From positions 1 through 19,995 of the forward strand of contig CAMDRY010000019.1 of the NCBI GenBank assembly GCA_945906975.1: a stretch of 19,995 bases of DNA. The letters run 5' to 3'. This DNA comes from Bordetella parapertussis (GTDB lineage: Bacteria; Pseudomonadota; Gammaproteobacteria; Burkholderiales; SG8-39). The notes below the pieces were generated by a model, which searched no databases, was not told where the DNA came from, and was given only the letters and a program-made list of their open reading frames with translations. The stretch's first letter is position 1. Each line of letters begins with the position of its first letter. Positions 1 to 8,318 of the stretch are shown here, piece after piece. The position numbers and the translations under genes are program-made.

Positions 1-498
1 CCGACGGCACACCCAGGCCACCAGCACCATCATCATCGAGCCGAGCAAAAACCCGAGTAATGGCGACACAAAAATAAACGCCACCGTCTTGAACACCCCC
101 GCCCCGATCAGCGCGCCGATGCCGGCCTTGGCTATTACGGCGCCAACGATGCCACCGATCAGCGCATGCGAGGAGCTGCTCGGAATGCCGTAGTACCAGG
201 TGACAATGTTCCAGGTGATGGCCCCCACCAGAGCACCGAACACCACATGCGTGTCCACCACCCCGGGCTGCACAATGCCCTTGCCGACTGTGGCGGCGAC
301 GCTCAGGTGAAAGATGAAAATCGCGACGAAATTGAAAAACGCCGCGAACAGCACCGCTTGCGCCGGCTTGAGCACGCCGGTGGACACCACCGTGGCGATG
401 GAATTGGCGGCATCATGAAAGCCGTTCATAAAATCGAAAGCCAGCGCCAGCAACACCAGCAAGACGATCACCCAAAGTGCAACCTGGCCGGTCGTCAT
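1..498 (-). CDS. pit: PiT-family inorganic phosphate transporter (5' part only)
   Basis: Low-affinity inorganic phosphate symporter of the inner membrane. Only the first 166 codons are present; the gene runs off the left edge. The N-terminal half shows the PiT signature: a first hydrophobic helix followed by D22-F-M-N-G-F-H-D-A-A-N-S (about residues 22-33). Further hydrophobic segments follow, with the second family motif GIPSSSSHALIGG near residues 105-117. The ATG at 498 has only a weak G-rich stretch upstream, but it begins just before the first membrane helix, as in the family. It lies 24 bp downstream of the DUF47 gene on the same strand, the usual accessory-pit operon. The family assignment is firm; the ion coupled and the specificity are inferred. 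Confidence 0.93.
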   Translation of the reverse strand, partial: MTTGQVALWVIVLLVLLALAFDFMNGFHDAANSIATVVSTGVLKPAQAVLFAAFFNFVAIFIFHLSVAATVGKGIVQPGVVDTHVVFGALVGAITWNIVTWYYGIPSSSSHALIGGIVGAVIAKAGIGALIGAGVFKTVAFIFVSPLLGFLLGSMMMVLVAWVCRR

Positions 499-522
499 AA
501 TTTGATCATACCCCGACCCGAA

Positions 523-1170
523 TCAGGAATTTTCAAGGACAATGCCCTCGATCAGGTTGGCCACGTCCTCGCACTTGTCGGTGATCGTTTCAAGCAGCTC
601 GAATATCGCCTTCAGCTTGATCACCTCACGCACATCGGGCTCGTTGCGAAACAACTTGCTCATGGCCGAGCGAAGCACGCGATCGGCATCCGACTCGAGT
701 TGGTCAATTTCCTCGCATGTCTTCAGGGCGGCCTCGGCGGTGCTCGCCTTGGACAGGTCGCCGATCAGGGAAACGGCGTGTCGCACCCTGAGGCAGCATT
801 TCTCGCTCAGCTCGGCCAAGCGCACAATCTCGTCGGTCACATGATGGACGTCGTAAAGGGCGAGGGCTTCCGTGCAGTCCTGGATCAGGTCCGCCACATC
901 GTCCATGGTATTGATGAGCGAGTGGATCTGCTCGCGGTCAATCGGGGTGATAAAGGTCCGGTGCAGCGTCTTGTTGACCTCGTGCGTGATGCGATCCGCC
1001 GCGTGCTCCGCGTCATCTACCTCGCGCGCATGCTGCTCGCGCAGTAGCGGATTATCATAGTTGGCCACCAGTTGCGACATCGCGCGCGCCGCCTTGGCGA
1101 TGCAATCGGCGTGCTGGTTGAACATCTCGAAAAAGTTGCCATCCTGCGGCAGCAGCTTAGCGAACAACAT
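523..1170 (-). CDS. DUF47 / PhoU-like phosphate transport accessory protein
   Basis: A 215-residue all-helical protein of the DUF47 (PhoU-like, Pit accessory) family, thought to modulate the adjacent PiT transporter. It begins MLFAKLLPQDGNFFEMFNQH, the typical DUF47 N-terminus, and carries repeated acidic metal-binding stretches of PhoU type (DDAEHAADRITHE near residue 50, ETITDKCEDVANLIEG near the C-terminus). The frame stays open upstream to 1230, but I chose the ATG at 1170 because GGAGG stands 8 nt before it and homologues start there. It is the first gene of a two-gene operon with pit. Role in transport control is known for the family, not shown here. Confidence 0.92.
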   Translation of the reverse strand: MLFAKLLPQDGNFFEMFNQHADCIAKAARAMSQLVANYDNPLLREQHAREVDDAEHAADRITHEVNKTLHRTFITPIDREQIHSLINTMDDVADLIQDCTEALALYDVHHVTDEIVRLAELSEKCCLRVRHAVSLIGDLSKASTAEAALKTCEEIDQLESDADRVLRSAMSKLFRNEPDVREVIKLKAIFELLETITDKCEDVANLIEGIVLENS

Positions 1171-1219
1171 GGTCTGGCCTCCAAAGGGGCGCCCGGTTGG
1201 CAACCCGGTTTTCGTTATT

Positions 1220-1237
1220 GTGACAATCATGACAATC
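1220..1237. promoter_or_regulatory. 9-bp tandem direct repeat upstream of the phosphate operon
   Basis: Read on the minus strand, two adjacent copies of GATTGTCAY (TGTCA cores 9 bp apart) lie about 50 bp before the DUF47 start. A Pho box has similar CTGTCAT half-sites but an 11-bp period, so this is only suggestive. It may simply supply a TTGTCA-like -35 element for the operon. Confidence 0.25.
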
Positions 1238-1291
1238 CGGTGACGCGGATTTTAACGCATCACCATCAAGCCTTGCGCTCGACCTGATACG

Positions 1292-1315
1292 AAGCCCGGG
1301 GGAGAGCCCGGGCTT
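1292..1315. other. Strong hairpin in the divergent intergenic region
   Basis: A perfect 9-bp inverted repeat, AAGCCCGGG and CCCGGGCTT, with a 6-nt loop. It lies between the divergent DUF47 and amidohydrolase genes, about 97 bp before the amidohydrolase start. No T-tract follows on either strand, so it is not a standard intrinsic terminator. It could be an operator or an mRNA leader hairpin. Confidence 0.4.
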
Positions 1316-1411
1316 GCGCTAAAATACAAGGGCTTACCCAATCCGGCAGCATAAGCACCGGAAAAATCCGGCCCTACAACAAAGCAACAAACACCAAACG
1401 GACCTGACCCC

Positions 1412-2551
1412 ATGCTCTATACCTGCTCCCCCAACTGCACCGACCCCGCCCATCGCCACGGCCGCGCCGCGGCAAGCAAACGCAAGGCGGTCACCTCGGT
1501 GCGCGCCTCCGCGGTCACAAAAGGCAAACGCAAGACTGCCGACCTGCGCATCGACATCCATTGCCACTACCTGAACACCACGGTTGCCGCCAAGGTTGCG
1601 CACCTCAAACCCGGACAATATGAACCCAGCGTGATCTACGCCAACGCGCTGACCAACGAGGTCAACATCAAACAGATGGCGGGCCGTGCACCCAAGTTGT
1701 CCTCCATTCCGGTGCGCTTGCGCGACATGGACAAGATGGGCATCGATATACAGGCGGTGTCGCCGGCGCCCTTCCAGTACTACTACTGGGCCGAGCCTGC
1801 GCTGGGGCGCACGCTATCGCGCGAAGTCAACGAGGGCATCGCCGGCCTGGTGGCCGGCAATCCAGACCGTTTTGTCGGCATCGGCACCGTGCCGCTGCAA
1901 AACGCCGAAATGGCCGTCAAGGAACTCGAATATGCCTCAAAAGTGCTGGGCCTGCGTGGTGTGGAACTCAACACCAACGTCAACGGCATGGATCTTACGG
2001 ACCCGAAGCTGAAGCTGGAAAAATTCTTCCGCCGCGCCGAGGAACTCGAGATGCCGCTGTTCCTGCACCCGGTGGGCTTCACAGAGGGCAAGCGCCTGGT
2101 AGACCACTACTTCAACAACGTCATCGGCAATCCGATGGACACCACCATCGCCGTCAGCCACCTGATCCTCGACGGCGTGATGGCGCGCAACCCGAAGCTG
2201 AAGGTGGTCGTCGCCCACGGCGGTGCCTATCTTGCCCACTACTGGGCGCGCATGGATCACGCACACCGCGCCCGCGCAGACCTGCGCACCGTGATCAAAA
2301 AAGCGCCCTCGAGCTATCTCGCCAAGATGTACTTCGACACCATCACCTTCGATCCGGAAATGCTCGCTAATCTGGTGCGCAAGTACGGCTCGGACCACGT
2401 CATGCTGGGCACCGACTATCCGTATGACATGGGCGAGGACGATCCGGTCGGTCTGATCAAGAGCGTCAAAGGCCTGTCCGGCGCCGACCGCCAGCGCATC
2501 ATGGGCGGCAACGCACGCAAACTGTTCAAGATCAAGATAAAGGGGCGCTAA
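1412..2551 (+). CDS. Amidohydrolase-2 family protein (ACMSD-like decarboxylase/hydrolase)
   Basis: A 379-residue metal-dependent TIM-barrel enzyme of the amidohydrolase_2 family, which includes ACMSD and aromatic-acid decarboxylases. Visible metal ligands fit the ACMSD pattern: H50-C-H52 at the end of strand 1, H219 (HPVG), the catalytic-type H269 (VVAHGG) and D335 (GTDYPYD). The substrate cannot be told from sequence. Residues 1-45 are an extra N-terminal extension: a C-x3-C-x4-H-x-H cluster (C5, C9, H14, H16) followed by a Lys/Arg/Ala-rich linker. The ATG at 1412 has only a weak ribosome site, and no better in-frame start precedes the HxH motif. It stands alone on its strand and ends at a terminator shared with the convergent GTPase gene. 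Confidence 0.9.
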   Translation: MLYTCSPNCTDPAHRHGRAAASKRKAVTSVRASAVTKGKRKTADLRIDIHCHYLNTTVAAKVAHLKPGQYEPSVIYANALTNEVNIKQMAGRAPKLSSIPVRLRDMDKMGIDIQAVSPAPFQYYYWAEPALGRTLSREVNEGIAGLVAGNPDRFVGIGTVPLQNAEMAVKELEYASKVLGLRGVELNTNVNGMDLTDPKLKLEKFFRRAEELEMPLFLHPVGFTEGKRLVDHYFNNVIGNPMDTTIAVSHLILDGVMARNPKLKVVVAHGGAYLAHYWARMDHAHRARADLRTVIKKAPSSYLAKMYFDTITFDPEMLANLVRKYGSDHVMLGTDYPYDMGEDDPVGLIKSVKGLSGADRQRIMGGNARKLFKIKIKGR

Positions 2552-2572
2552 GCCAATCCCGCACTTGCTGCC

Positions 2573-2610
2573 AAAGGGGGCTGCCGCAAAACGCGCAGCC
2601 CCCTTTTTTT
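2573..2610 (+). terminator. Intrinsic terminator after the amidohydrolase gene
   Basis: A 9-bp stem GGGGGCTGC / GCAGCCCCC with a 10-nt loop is followed by TTTTTTT. Three A residues precede the stem and can extend it. It starts about 20 bp after the amidohydrolase stop. Its T-tract abuts the stop codon of the convergent GTPase gene, so it may work in both directions, but the T-tract is clear only for the plus strand. Confidence 0.9.
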
Positions 2611-3664
2611 AAGTACCGGGCAACAACGCCCCGACCGCGGCGAACAGGCCGCGAATCATCGCCTCATCGAGCTTGCGGCTGATAAACACCATACGCGTAT
2701 CACGGTCTTCGCTAGGCCATTGGTCAAGATGCAGCGGCGGATGGAAAATATGCTGCACGCCCTGCACCACCACCGGCTTGCCCGCTACATTGACAATGCC
2801 CTTCACGCGCAACAAGTCCGGACCACGCAAGCTGGTGAGCATATCCATGGCGGCAGAAAACGCCTCCCAGGAAAACGGCTTGTCAAAACGCAGTGAAAGC
2901 GTGCGAATGCCAGAATCATGGCGCCCCGGCAGCCGCGCACCAAGGTAGCGCTCGCCCGAACCCGGCTGCGCTACCCCCTCACCCAGAAAGCTCAGGGTTC
3001 TTGCGCCAGCCCGTGCGCTGGCCAGGCCAAGCCCGGTCAGCAGCGCCGGATCGATCTCTCCCATCACCGCCGCCACGGCGTCGGCGCGAGGATTGACCGC
3101 GGCAACGCGTTCAAGCAGCGTGGCCAGCTCAGCCTCGCTGACAAGATCCGACTTGGTGATGATGATGCGGTCAGCAAGCGCGATCTGCTTTTGCGCCTCG
3201 GGAGTGGTCTCGATATTGGAGATGCCGTTGACCGCATCCACCAGCGTCACCACGCCATCAAGGCGGTAATGCGCCGACAGCATGGTGTCGCTCACCAGGG
3301 TCTGCACCACAGGCGCCGGATCGGCAAGGCCGGTGGTCTCGACGACGATGCGGTCAAAATCAGCAATCTGCCCGGCACGGCGCTGGCCGAACAACTCGCG
3401 CAGGGTTTCCTGCAAGTCGGTACGTACGGTGCAACACAGGCAGCCGTTGGCCAGTAGCGTGACGTTCTCGGATGACATCCGCACCAGGTCGTTATCGATG
3501 CCGATCTCGCCGATCTCGTTGATCACCACTGCCACCCGGTTCATGTCAGGGTGGGTCAGCAGACGCCGGATCAGTGTGGTTTTCCCGCTGCCGAGAAACC
3601 CCGTGATGATAGTGACCGGCAGCTTGGTCGCAAGGGGATCCACCTGGGAGGAGACTTGGTTCAT
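2609..3664 (-). CDS. G3E-family GTPase / metallochaperone (CobW/ZNG1 type)
   Basis: Cytosolic GTPase of the G3E family (CobW, YjiA, UreG/HypB relatives), which load or chaperone metal ions such as Zn or Co. It shows Walker A GFLGSGKTT about 22 residues from the start, the family metal motif GCLCC about 50 residues later, the Walker B/switch region ETTGLADP and the guanine-specificity motif TKSD. A CobW C-terminal domain with paired phenylalanines and LRVKG follows. The start is uncertain: the ATG at 3664 (351 aa) and a GTG at 3691 (360 aa) both lack a good ribosome site. Some G3E proteins activate iron-type nitrile hydratases. Such an enzyme lies 13 kb away, but a link is only a guess. Confidence 0.9.
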   Translation of the reverse strand: MNQVSSQVDPLATKLPVTIITGFLGSGKTTLIRRLLTHPDMNRVAVVINEIGEIGIDNDLVRMSSENVTLLANGCLCCTVRTDLQETLRELFGQRRAGQIADFDRIVVETTGLADPAPVVQTLVSDTMLSAHYRLDGVVTLVDAVNGISNIETTPEAQKQIALADRIIITKSDLVSEAELATLLERVAAVNPRADAVAAVMGEIDPALLTGLGLASARAGARTLSFLGEGVAQPGSGERYLGARLPGRHDSGIRTLSLRFDKPFSWEAFSAAMDMLTSLRGPDLLRVKGIVNVAGKPVVVQGVQHIFHPPLHLDQWPSEDRDTRMVFISRKLDEAMIRGLFAAVGALLPGT

Positions 3665-3781
3665 GGCACTGGAGACTCGGGGCGGCGTCACAGCCTGTGA
3701 TCATGCGAAAATAGCAGCTTGATTTTATCATGCGGGCATCGGGCAACCCCGTCGCAAGCACGCAAAACCACGGAGATCAGC

Positions 3782-4690
3782 ATGAGCATGTTACCAAAAA
3801 GCGCTGCACGCATCGGCGTATGCGGCATCGGCCGCATGGGCGCGGCCCTCGTCGAACGACTGTTGCAGCAGGGCTATGCGGTCGGCGTGTGGAACCGCAC
3901 GCGCGCCAAAGCCGAGGCGCTTGTGGCGGCCGGCGCAACAGTGGCCGCCACTGCGACCGATCTCGCACGCGACTGCGACATTGTCATTTCCATCATGTCC
4001 GACGATGCGGCGCTGGAAAGCGCCTACCGCGGCGACCGGGGGCTGCTCGCCGGGGCCGGGGCAGGCAAGTTGTTTATTGAAATGAGCACGGTACGCCCCG
4101 AAACCGTGGTCGCGCTCGCCCGCGACGCGCAGGCCAAAGGCGCGCTGTTCATCGACGCCCCGGTTGGCGGTACCGTCGGCCCGGCGCGCGAGGGCAAGCT
4201 CTTTGCGTTTGTCGGCGGCAGCGATGCCGCCATCGCATTGGCCCGCCCTTTGCTCGAAAAACTCTGCCGCCGCATCGAGCATCTTGGTCCGGTGGGCTCA
4301 GGCGCACTGATGAAACTCGCCATCAACCTGCCGCTGCTGGTGTTCTGGCAAAGCTTCGGCGAGGCCCTCGCCCTGGTCAAGCCGCTGGGTCTGTCGCCGC
4401 AGCGCATGATCGACATTTTCTCGGACACCTCGGGCGCCCCGGGAACACTGCGCACGCGCGGGCCTGCCATCGTCGCCAACCTCAACGGCGACAAGAGCGC
4501 GCCGGTGACCATTCACGTTGATGGCGTGCGCAAGGATTTGCGCACCATGGTGGCCGAGGCGGCAAGCCACGGCGTCACGCTGCCGGTGACGGCGCAGGCG
4601 CTGCAAGTTTTCGACCAGGCCTCCGCTGACGGACTGGGCGATGCCGACGTGGTGAATCTGCCGGCGTACTGGCGCGCAGCCGGACGCTAG
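3782..4690 (+). CDS. NAD(P)-dependent beta-hydroxyacid dehydrogenase (HIBADH/6PGDH family)
   Basis: A 302-residue cytosolic oxidoreductase of the 3-hydroxyisobutyrate dehydrogenase family, which oxidises beta-hydroxyacids or reduces their semialdehydes. The Rossmann motif G15-I-G17-R-M-G20 opens the NAD-binding domain. The substrate-binding motif DAPVGGTVG is near residue 125, and the catalytic lysine is about K178 (GSGALMKLAINL). The usual DAPVSGG has Gly in place of Ser here. I chose the ATG at 3782 because GGAG stands 6 nt upstream, although the frame is open from 3719. It diverges from the GTPase gene. Specificity cannot be decided; glyoxylate/succinic semialdehyde reductase or tartronate semialdehyde reductase are alternatives. 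Confidence 0.9.
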   Translation: MSMLPKSAARIGVCGIGRMGAALVERLLQQGYAVGVWNRTRAKAEALVAAGATVAATATDLARDCDIVISIMSDDAALESAYRGDRGLLAGAGAGKLFIEMSTVRPETVVALARDAQAKGALFIDAPVGGTVGPAREGKLFAFVGGSDAAIALARPLLEKLCRRIEHLGPVGSGALMKLAINLPLLVFWQSFGEALALVKPLGLSPQRMIDIFSDTSGAPGTLRTRGPAIVANLNGDKSAPVTIHVDGVRKDLRTMVAEAASHGVTLPVTAQALQVFDQASADGLGDADVVNLPAYWRAAGR

Positions 4691-4720
4691 AAGGCTTAAA
4701 AAACCGCTTCCACCCGTGTC

Positions 4721-4842
4721 GTCATTGCGAGGAGGCGAAGCCGATGCCCCGCAGGTAATCCCCGGAGGGGACGCGGCAATCTTGTGGCATTGAATCGCCA
4801 GTCACAATGGTGATGAGATTGCTTCGTTGCACTCGCAATGAC
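4721..4842. repeat. Short interspersed element with terminal inverted repeats
   Basis: A 122-bp element bounded by a perfect 11-bp inverted repeat: GTCATTGCGAG at the left and CTCGCAATGAC at the right. It has internal near-complementary arms (GCAATCTTGT and GAGATTGCTTCG). It fills most of the gap between two convergent genes and has no ORF. Related copies lie at 19628 and 19836. Short palindromic repeats of this kind are common between genes in proteobacteria; I cannot name the family. Confidence 0.8.
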
Positions 4843-4853
4843 AAGCATTGATG

Positions 4854-6104
4854 TCAGATCGTCATTTCCAGTATGTACAAGCCGCCGGTGAAACGATCCA
4901 CTGTGTAAACGATGCGGTTCTCGTCGACGTAGATATCGTTAAGTTGTACGGCGCCAGCCGGCGATAGCTTGGGCGCACCGGGCACGTAATAAGCAATCTC
5001 CTGCACCTGGTAGGGATTGGACACGTCATAAGCACGCACGCCCGCGTTGAAAAAGGTGCCGATGATGATGGAGTCCGACTTGAACGAAGTTGACACCGGG
5101 ATGTTCTCGTGCACGTTATGGGCGCCGAACCGTCCGCCACGCTTGGCAAAAGCCTCGTAGGGCGGCGCGGGAAAAGTGCCGATGGGTACGAGGTTGGTTT
5201 CAAGCCGGGCGTCCACCACCCAGGCCAGCTTGGGCCAGTCGGCCCCGTCATCGAGCACACACTCGTCGCTGACGATCAGCAGGTCGCGGCTGAACAGCGG
5301 CAGCACGGTGTGCGTAAAACCGTTGAATGGCGGTGAATAACTCCAGCGCGACACCAGCCTGATGTTGTTCATGTCGCTGATATCGAGGATCAGCGCGCCG
5401 CCGTCGATATAGCCGACATAGGCCCGGTCGGGGCGCTCGGGAAAGACATTGGTGTTGTGCGCCCTGAAACCCATGTCAAAGGGCGCGGCCAGGCGCGGCG
5501 GCGGCGGTGTCTCGTCCCCCTCACGCGTGCCAGGCAGCCACCAGCGACCGGCCTCGACCGGCTTGGACGGATTGGAGACATCGACAATGCGGTAAATCTG
5601 GTCGTCAAGCGGATTGCGCGGCTGAAAATCGGGCGCGCCCGAGGCCATATGCACGTACTTGCCGTCGACAAACCACAGCGCATGCACGCCGCGCGAATGC
5701 GGCCCGGAGCAGTCAAAGTGCGAAATGAGTTTGGGCGACTCGGGCACGCTGATATCGAACAGATCGAAGCCGGCCGGTTTGAGGCCAGCCTCCTTCGTCT
5801 GGTAGGCCACCGCCATGATGTTGCCCACCACATCGAGCGAATTGGAACGCACGCGCATATGCGGCAGGTCGGTCTGCACCACCAGCTTGGGATTGCGCGG
5901 GTCCGTCACATCGACACCGGTGAAGTTTTTCGGCGCCGCCTCGTGCGCCAGCCACAGGATGCGGCGGCCGTCGCCGGTAAGCTGCATGGATATGCCCTCG
6001 CCCAGCCCGCCGAAACCAGCCAGTTCGTGGTGCGCCAGCAACTTCATGTTAAGGGCCAGCGTCTGATCGGCGCGCGATGCGCCACCGGAGGAAAGTTTGT
6101 TCAT
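4854..6104 (-). CDS. LVIVD-repeat (beta-propeller-like) protein
   Basis: A 416-residue protein built of repeated beta-strand units of the LVIVD type, for example FTGVDVTDPRNPKLV, FDLFDISVPESPKLIS, YRIVDVSNPSKPVE, ALILDISDMNNIRLVS and VRAYDVSNPYQVQEI. Such D-[IV]-[ST]-[ND/x]-P-x-x-P units predict a beta-propeller. The conserved segment includes GPHSRGVHALWFVDGKYVH and RAHNTNVF, whose histidines could bind metal. I see no signal peptide or membrane segment, so a cytosolic location is likely, although many LVIVD proteins are exported. The biochemical role is unknown. The gene diverges from a TetR regulator across a 229-bp gap that includes a 10-bp palindrome ATGCTAGCAT at 6242-6251, so control by that regulator is plausible but unproven. 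Confidence 0.8.
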   Translation of the reverse strand: MNKLSSGGASRADQTLALNMKLLAHHELAGFGGLGEGISMQLTGDGRRILWLAHEAAPKNFTGVDVTDPRNPKLVVQTDLPHMRVRSNSLDVVGNIMAVAYQTKEAGLKPAGFDLFDISVPESPKLISHFDCSGPHSRGVHALWFVDGKYVHMASGAPDFQPRNPLDDQIYRIVDVSNPSKPVEAGRWWLPGTREGDETPPPPRLAAPFDMGFRAHNTNVFPERPDRAYVGYIDGGALILDISDMNNIRLVSRWSYSPPFNGFTHTVLPLFSRDLLIVSDECVLDDGADWPKLAWVVDARLETNLVPIGTFPAPPYEAFAKRGGRFGAHNVHENIPVSTSFKSDSIIIGTFFNAGVRAYDVSNPYQVQEIAYYVPGAPKLSPAGAVQLNDIYVDENRIVYTVDRFTGGLYILEMTI

Positions 6105-6333
6105 GTGCGGACCCTAGATGAATGGAAGGTGTGGAGGCGTATTTTATCGAATGCCAGGTTACCGCGAACGACCGGCGCGAAAAGAATTCGCCCTGTCGCC
6201 GCCCGCGGTGGTACCGCCAGCTTGTACCGGCGAAGGCGCCCATGCTAGCATCAAGCGCAGCCGCTACCCACCCGCGTAGTCGCTACTAACCCGACATCGT
6301 GCCAGAAACCATGGCGCCAGAACGCCTTCCATC

Positions 6334-7056
6334 GTGCCCTCCTTCCCACTCAAAAAACGCAAACCTGTGGCACGCAAACCATCGCAAAGCCGCCTCAGCC
6401 CGGAAGCACGCGAACGCAAAATCGTCGACGGCGCCATCGCCTACTTTTCAGAGGTGGGGTTCTCGGGCCAGACGCGTGAACTGTCGCGCCAACTGGGCGT
6501 CACCCAGCCGCTGCTGTACCGCTACTTCCCGTCCAAGCAGGCCCTGATCGAGCGCGTGTTCAAGGAGGTCTTTCTCGGCCGCTGGGATGCGCAATGGCTG
6601 CAGCGCATACAAGACCGCACCCAGCCACTGCATGACAGGCTGCTCGGCTTCTACCAGGACTACGCCAAGGCCACTTACCGGCCCGAATGGATACGCATCT
6701 ACATGTACGCGGGGCTTGCCGACACCGGCTTCAACCGCCGTTACATCGGCCTCATCCAGCGCCGCCTGCTGGTGGCGATCTGCCTTGAATTGCGACAGCA
6801 TTGCCGGGTAAAAAGCACCGAACCGGTCACGCGGGCCGAAATCGAGTTCGTCTGGAAACTGCACGGCGGCATGTTCTATTACGCCATCCGCCGCTTTATC
6901 TACCGTGCGCCGGTCGAGCAGGACTTTGCCGCCAGCGCCGGCCACGCCATCACCGCATTCCTGGCGGGAGCGCCTTCGGTCTATCCGGGGCTGCTGGGCG
7001 GCAGAGCCACCGCCGCGAAGCCGCGCTGCGCACGCAGCCGCGCGGGCCGTACCTAG
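6334..7056 (+). CDS. TetR/AcrR-family transcriptional regulator
   Basis: A 240-residue DNA-binding protein. The N-terminal TetR helix-turn-helix runs over about residues 22-70: RKIVDGAIAYFSEVGFSGQT, then ELSRQLGVTQPLLYRYFPSK, then the helix ALIERVF. The C-terminal ligand/dimer domain is helical and has no named match by eye. The tail after about residue 215 is short, Ala/Arg-rich and probably disordered. Both candidate starts are GTG (6334, or 6367 giving a more usual N-terminus) and neither has a good ribosome site. It probably regulates itself or the divergent LVIVD gene. It ends 9 bp from the convergent phospholipase gene. Confidence 0.88.
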   Translation: MPSFPLKKRKPVARKPSQSRLSPEARERKIVDGAIAYFSEVGFSGQTRELSRQLGVTQPLLYRYFPSKQALIERVFKEVFLGRWDAQWLQRIQDRTQPLHDRLLGFYQDYAKATYRPEWIRIYMYAGLADTGFNRRYIGLIQRRLLVAICLELRQHCRVKSTEPVTRAEIEFVWKLHGGMFYYAIRRFIYRAPVEQDFAASAGHAITAFLAGAPSVYPGLLGGRATAAKPRCARSRAGRT

Positions 7057-7065
7057 ACGCGCCGC

Positions 7066-8175
7066 TTAGCGCCACTCAACCAGCGACACCCCCAAGCCGA
7101 TGCGGGTCTGGCGGTGGTTGTAGTCGACGAGGCTCTCCCCGTAACCGGAAAAAAGTGACAGGTGGGCCTTGAGGTAACCGGCCATTGGAATGGCCCAATC
7201 GATCTTCGCAGAACCGCGCGCGTTCTCGCCTGTGCGCAGTGCGTGGCGCCCCTGAAATGAAACCACGTGCTCGCCCATGCGATGGGCCAGCACCAGTTCA
7301 CCGCGACCGACAAAATTTTCGATACCCGGGTTGTCATCGCGCGCCGCTTTTTCCGGAATGCGCCACCAGGGCCGTATCAGCAGGGTGGTGTTGTCTTTTT
7401 CCAGGCCCCACTGGCCGATCACACGATTCCAGCTGCGCGACAGCGGACTGGATTGGCCGTTGGACTGGTGGACGAGGCTGACACTGCTCATACGCGACTG
7501 CCAGCCGGCGATATTGCCGGGCGTCTTGAGCACGAACATCGCCTCGGGCTCGTAATTGCTTTCCCGGAACGGCCGCGAGTTGGAAGCGTTGTACACCTGC
7601 CAGCGCGAGGTCTGGGTGTAGCCCAGCCACAGGCTGCCGTTGTTACCCAGGATCCGGTCCCAGGCCTTGGTCTTGAAGCTCAATTGAAATTGCAATTCGT
7701 TGGACTGGAGGTCCAGCGGCGTCACCACGTTGTTGGCCGCTTGCGCCGAGGAAGGCTGGCTGTTGACCTTGTTGGTATGCGACAGGATCTGCAGGTACAT
7801 CGGCTTGTAAGCCCGTAACTCAAACGGGGCGAGCGCGGTGTCCGGATCGAGGTCCCAGGCCTCGACCAGGCTGCGGCCCTTTTTCGCATCGGCCTTCAGG
7901 CGTGCTTTTTCAGCCTCGGCGACCGCCGCAGCGGAAGCCGCCTGTGCGGGCGTTGCCGGGGCTGCGGTAGGCGCGCCCGCAGTCGGCCCGGCCACGGCCC
8001 CCGAAGGGATTGCAGGCAATGCGCGCGCCGCACGACCGAACGCCGCGTCATAGCAGAGCAGCCGTTTCGCGTCCTCGGCGATCCCGGCGCAATCGTGGGC
8101 ACGCGCCGGCGACGATGCCGCCAGGCATACGAGCGCGGTCGCCGCGGCGACCCTCATTCGATATCGGAATGTCAT
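7066..8175 (-). CDS. pldA: Outer-membrane phospholipase A (OMPLA)
   Basis: Outer-membrane beta-barrel enzyme that hydrolyses acyl chains of phospholipids reaching the outer leaflet. The 369-residue precursor has a signal peptide ending ARA (about residue 26). The catalytic triad stands in the classic order H236-x-S238 then N250 (LVHQSNGQSS, SRSWNR), with the same spacing as E. coli H142/S144/N156. Barrel strands follow to the C-terminus, which ends VSLVEWR rather than in Phe. Between signal and barrel lie a DCAGIAEDAKRLLCYDAAFG motif and an Ala/Pro-rich then charged linker of about 60 residues. I chose the ATG at 8175, with GAGG 11 nt upstream, over a GTG at 8184 that is too close to it. Confidence 0.93.
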   Translation of the reverse strand: MTFRYRMRVAAATALVCLAASSPARAHDCAGIAEDAKRLLCYDAAFGRAARALPAIPSGAVAGPTAGAPTAAPATPAQAASAAAVAEAEKARLKADAKKGRSLVEAWDLDPDTALAPFELRAYKPMYLQILSHTNKVNSQPSSAQAANNVVTPLDLQSNELQFQLSFKTKAWDRILGNNGSLWLGYTQTSRWQVYNASNSRPFRESNYEPEAMFVLKTPGNIAGWQSRMSSVSLVHQSNGQSSPLSRSWNRVIGQWGLEKDNTTLLIRPWWRIPEKAARDDNPGIENFVGRGELVLAHRMGEHVVSFQGRHALRTGENARGSAKIDWAIPMAGYLKAHLSLFSGYGESLVDYNHRQTRIGLGVSLVEWR

Positions 8176-8318
8176 CGTGTTCACGTCCTCGCCGATTGCC
8201 CGGATAATCGATGCAAATCGTACATGGCAATCACCTGAAAAACCAAGCCTGACGCGGGTTTCAAGGTAATCGCCCTGCGTCTGGCGGCAGCCCCGCTGCA
8301 GGTACCGACGCTTATTTT

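Noticed and set aside
166..1047. A 293-codon plus-strand frame
   Set aside because: It runs antisense through pit and the DUF47 gene, crosses their intergenic gap, and its His/Arg/Gly-rich product has no recognisable family features.
1218..1240. Pho box upstream of the pit operon
   Set aside because: The repeated TGTCA half-sites are 9 bp apart, not 11, and only two are present. It is kept only as a low-confidence direct repeat.
8280..8300. A GCAGC-GGG-GCTGC hairpin as terminator of the second dehydrogenase gene
   Set aside because: The stem is only 5 bp and no T-tract follows on the minus strand.
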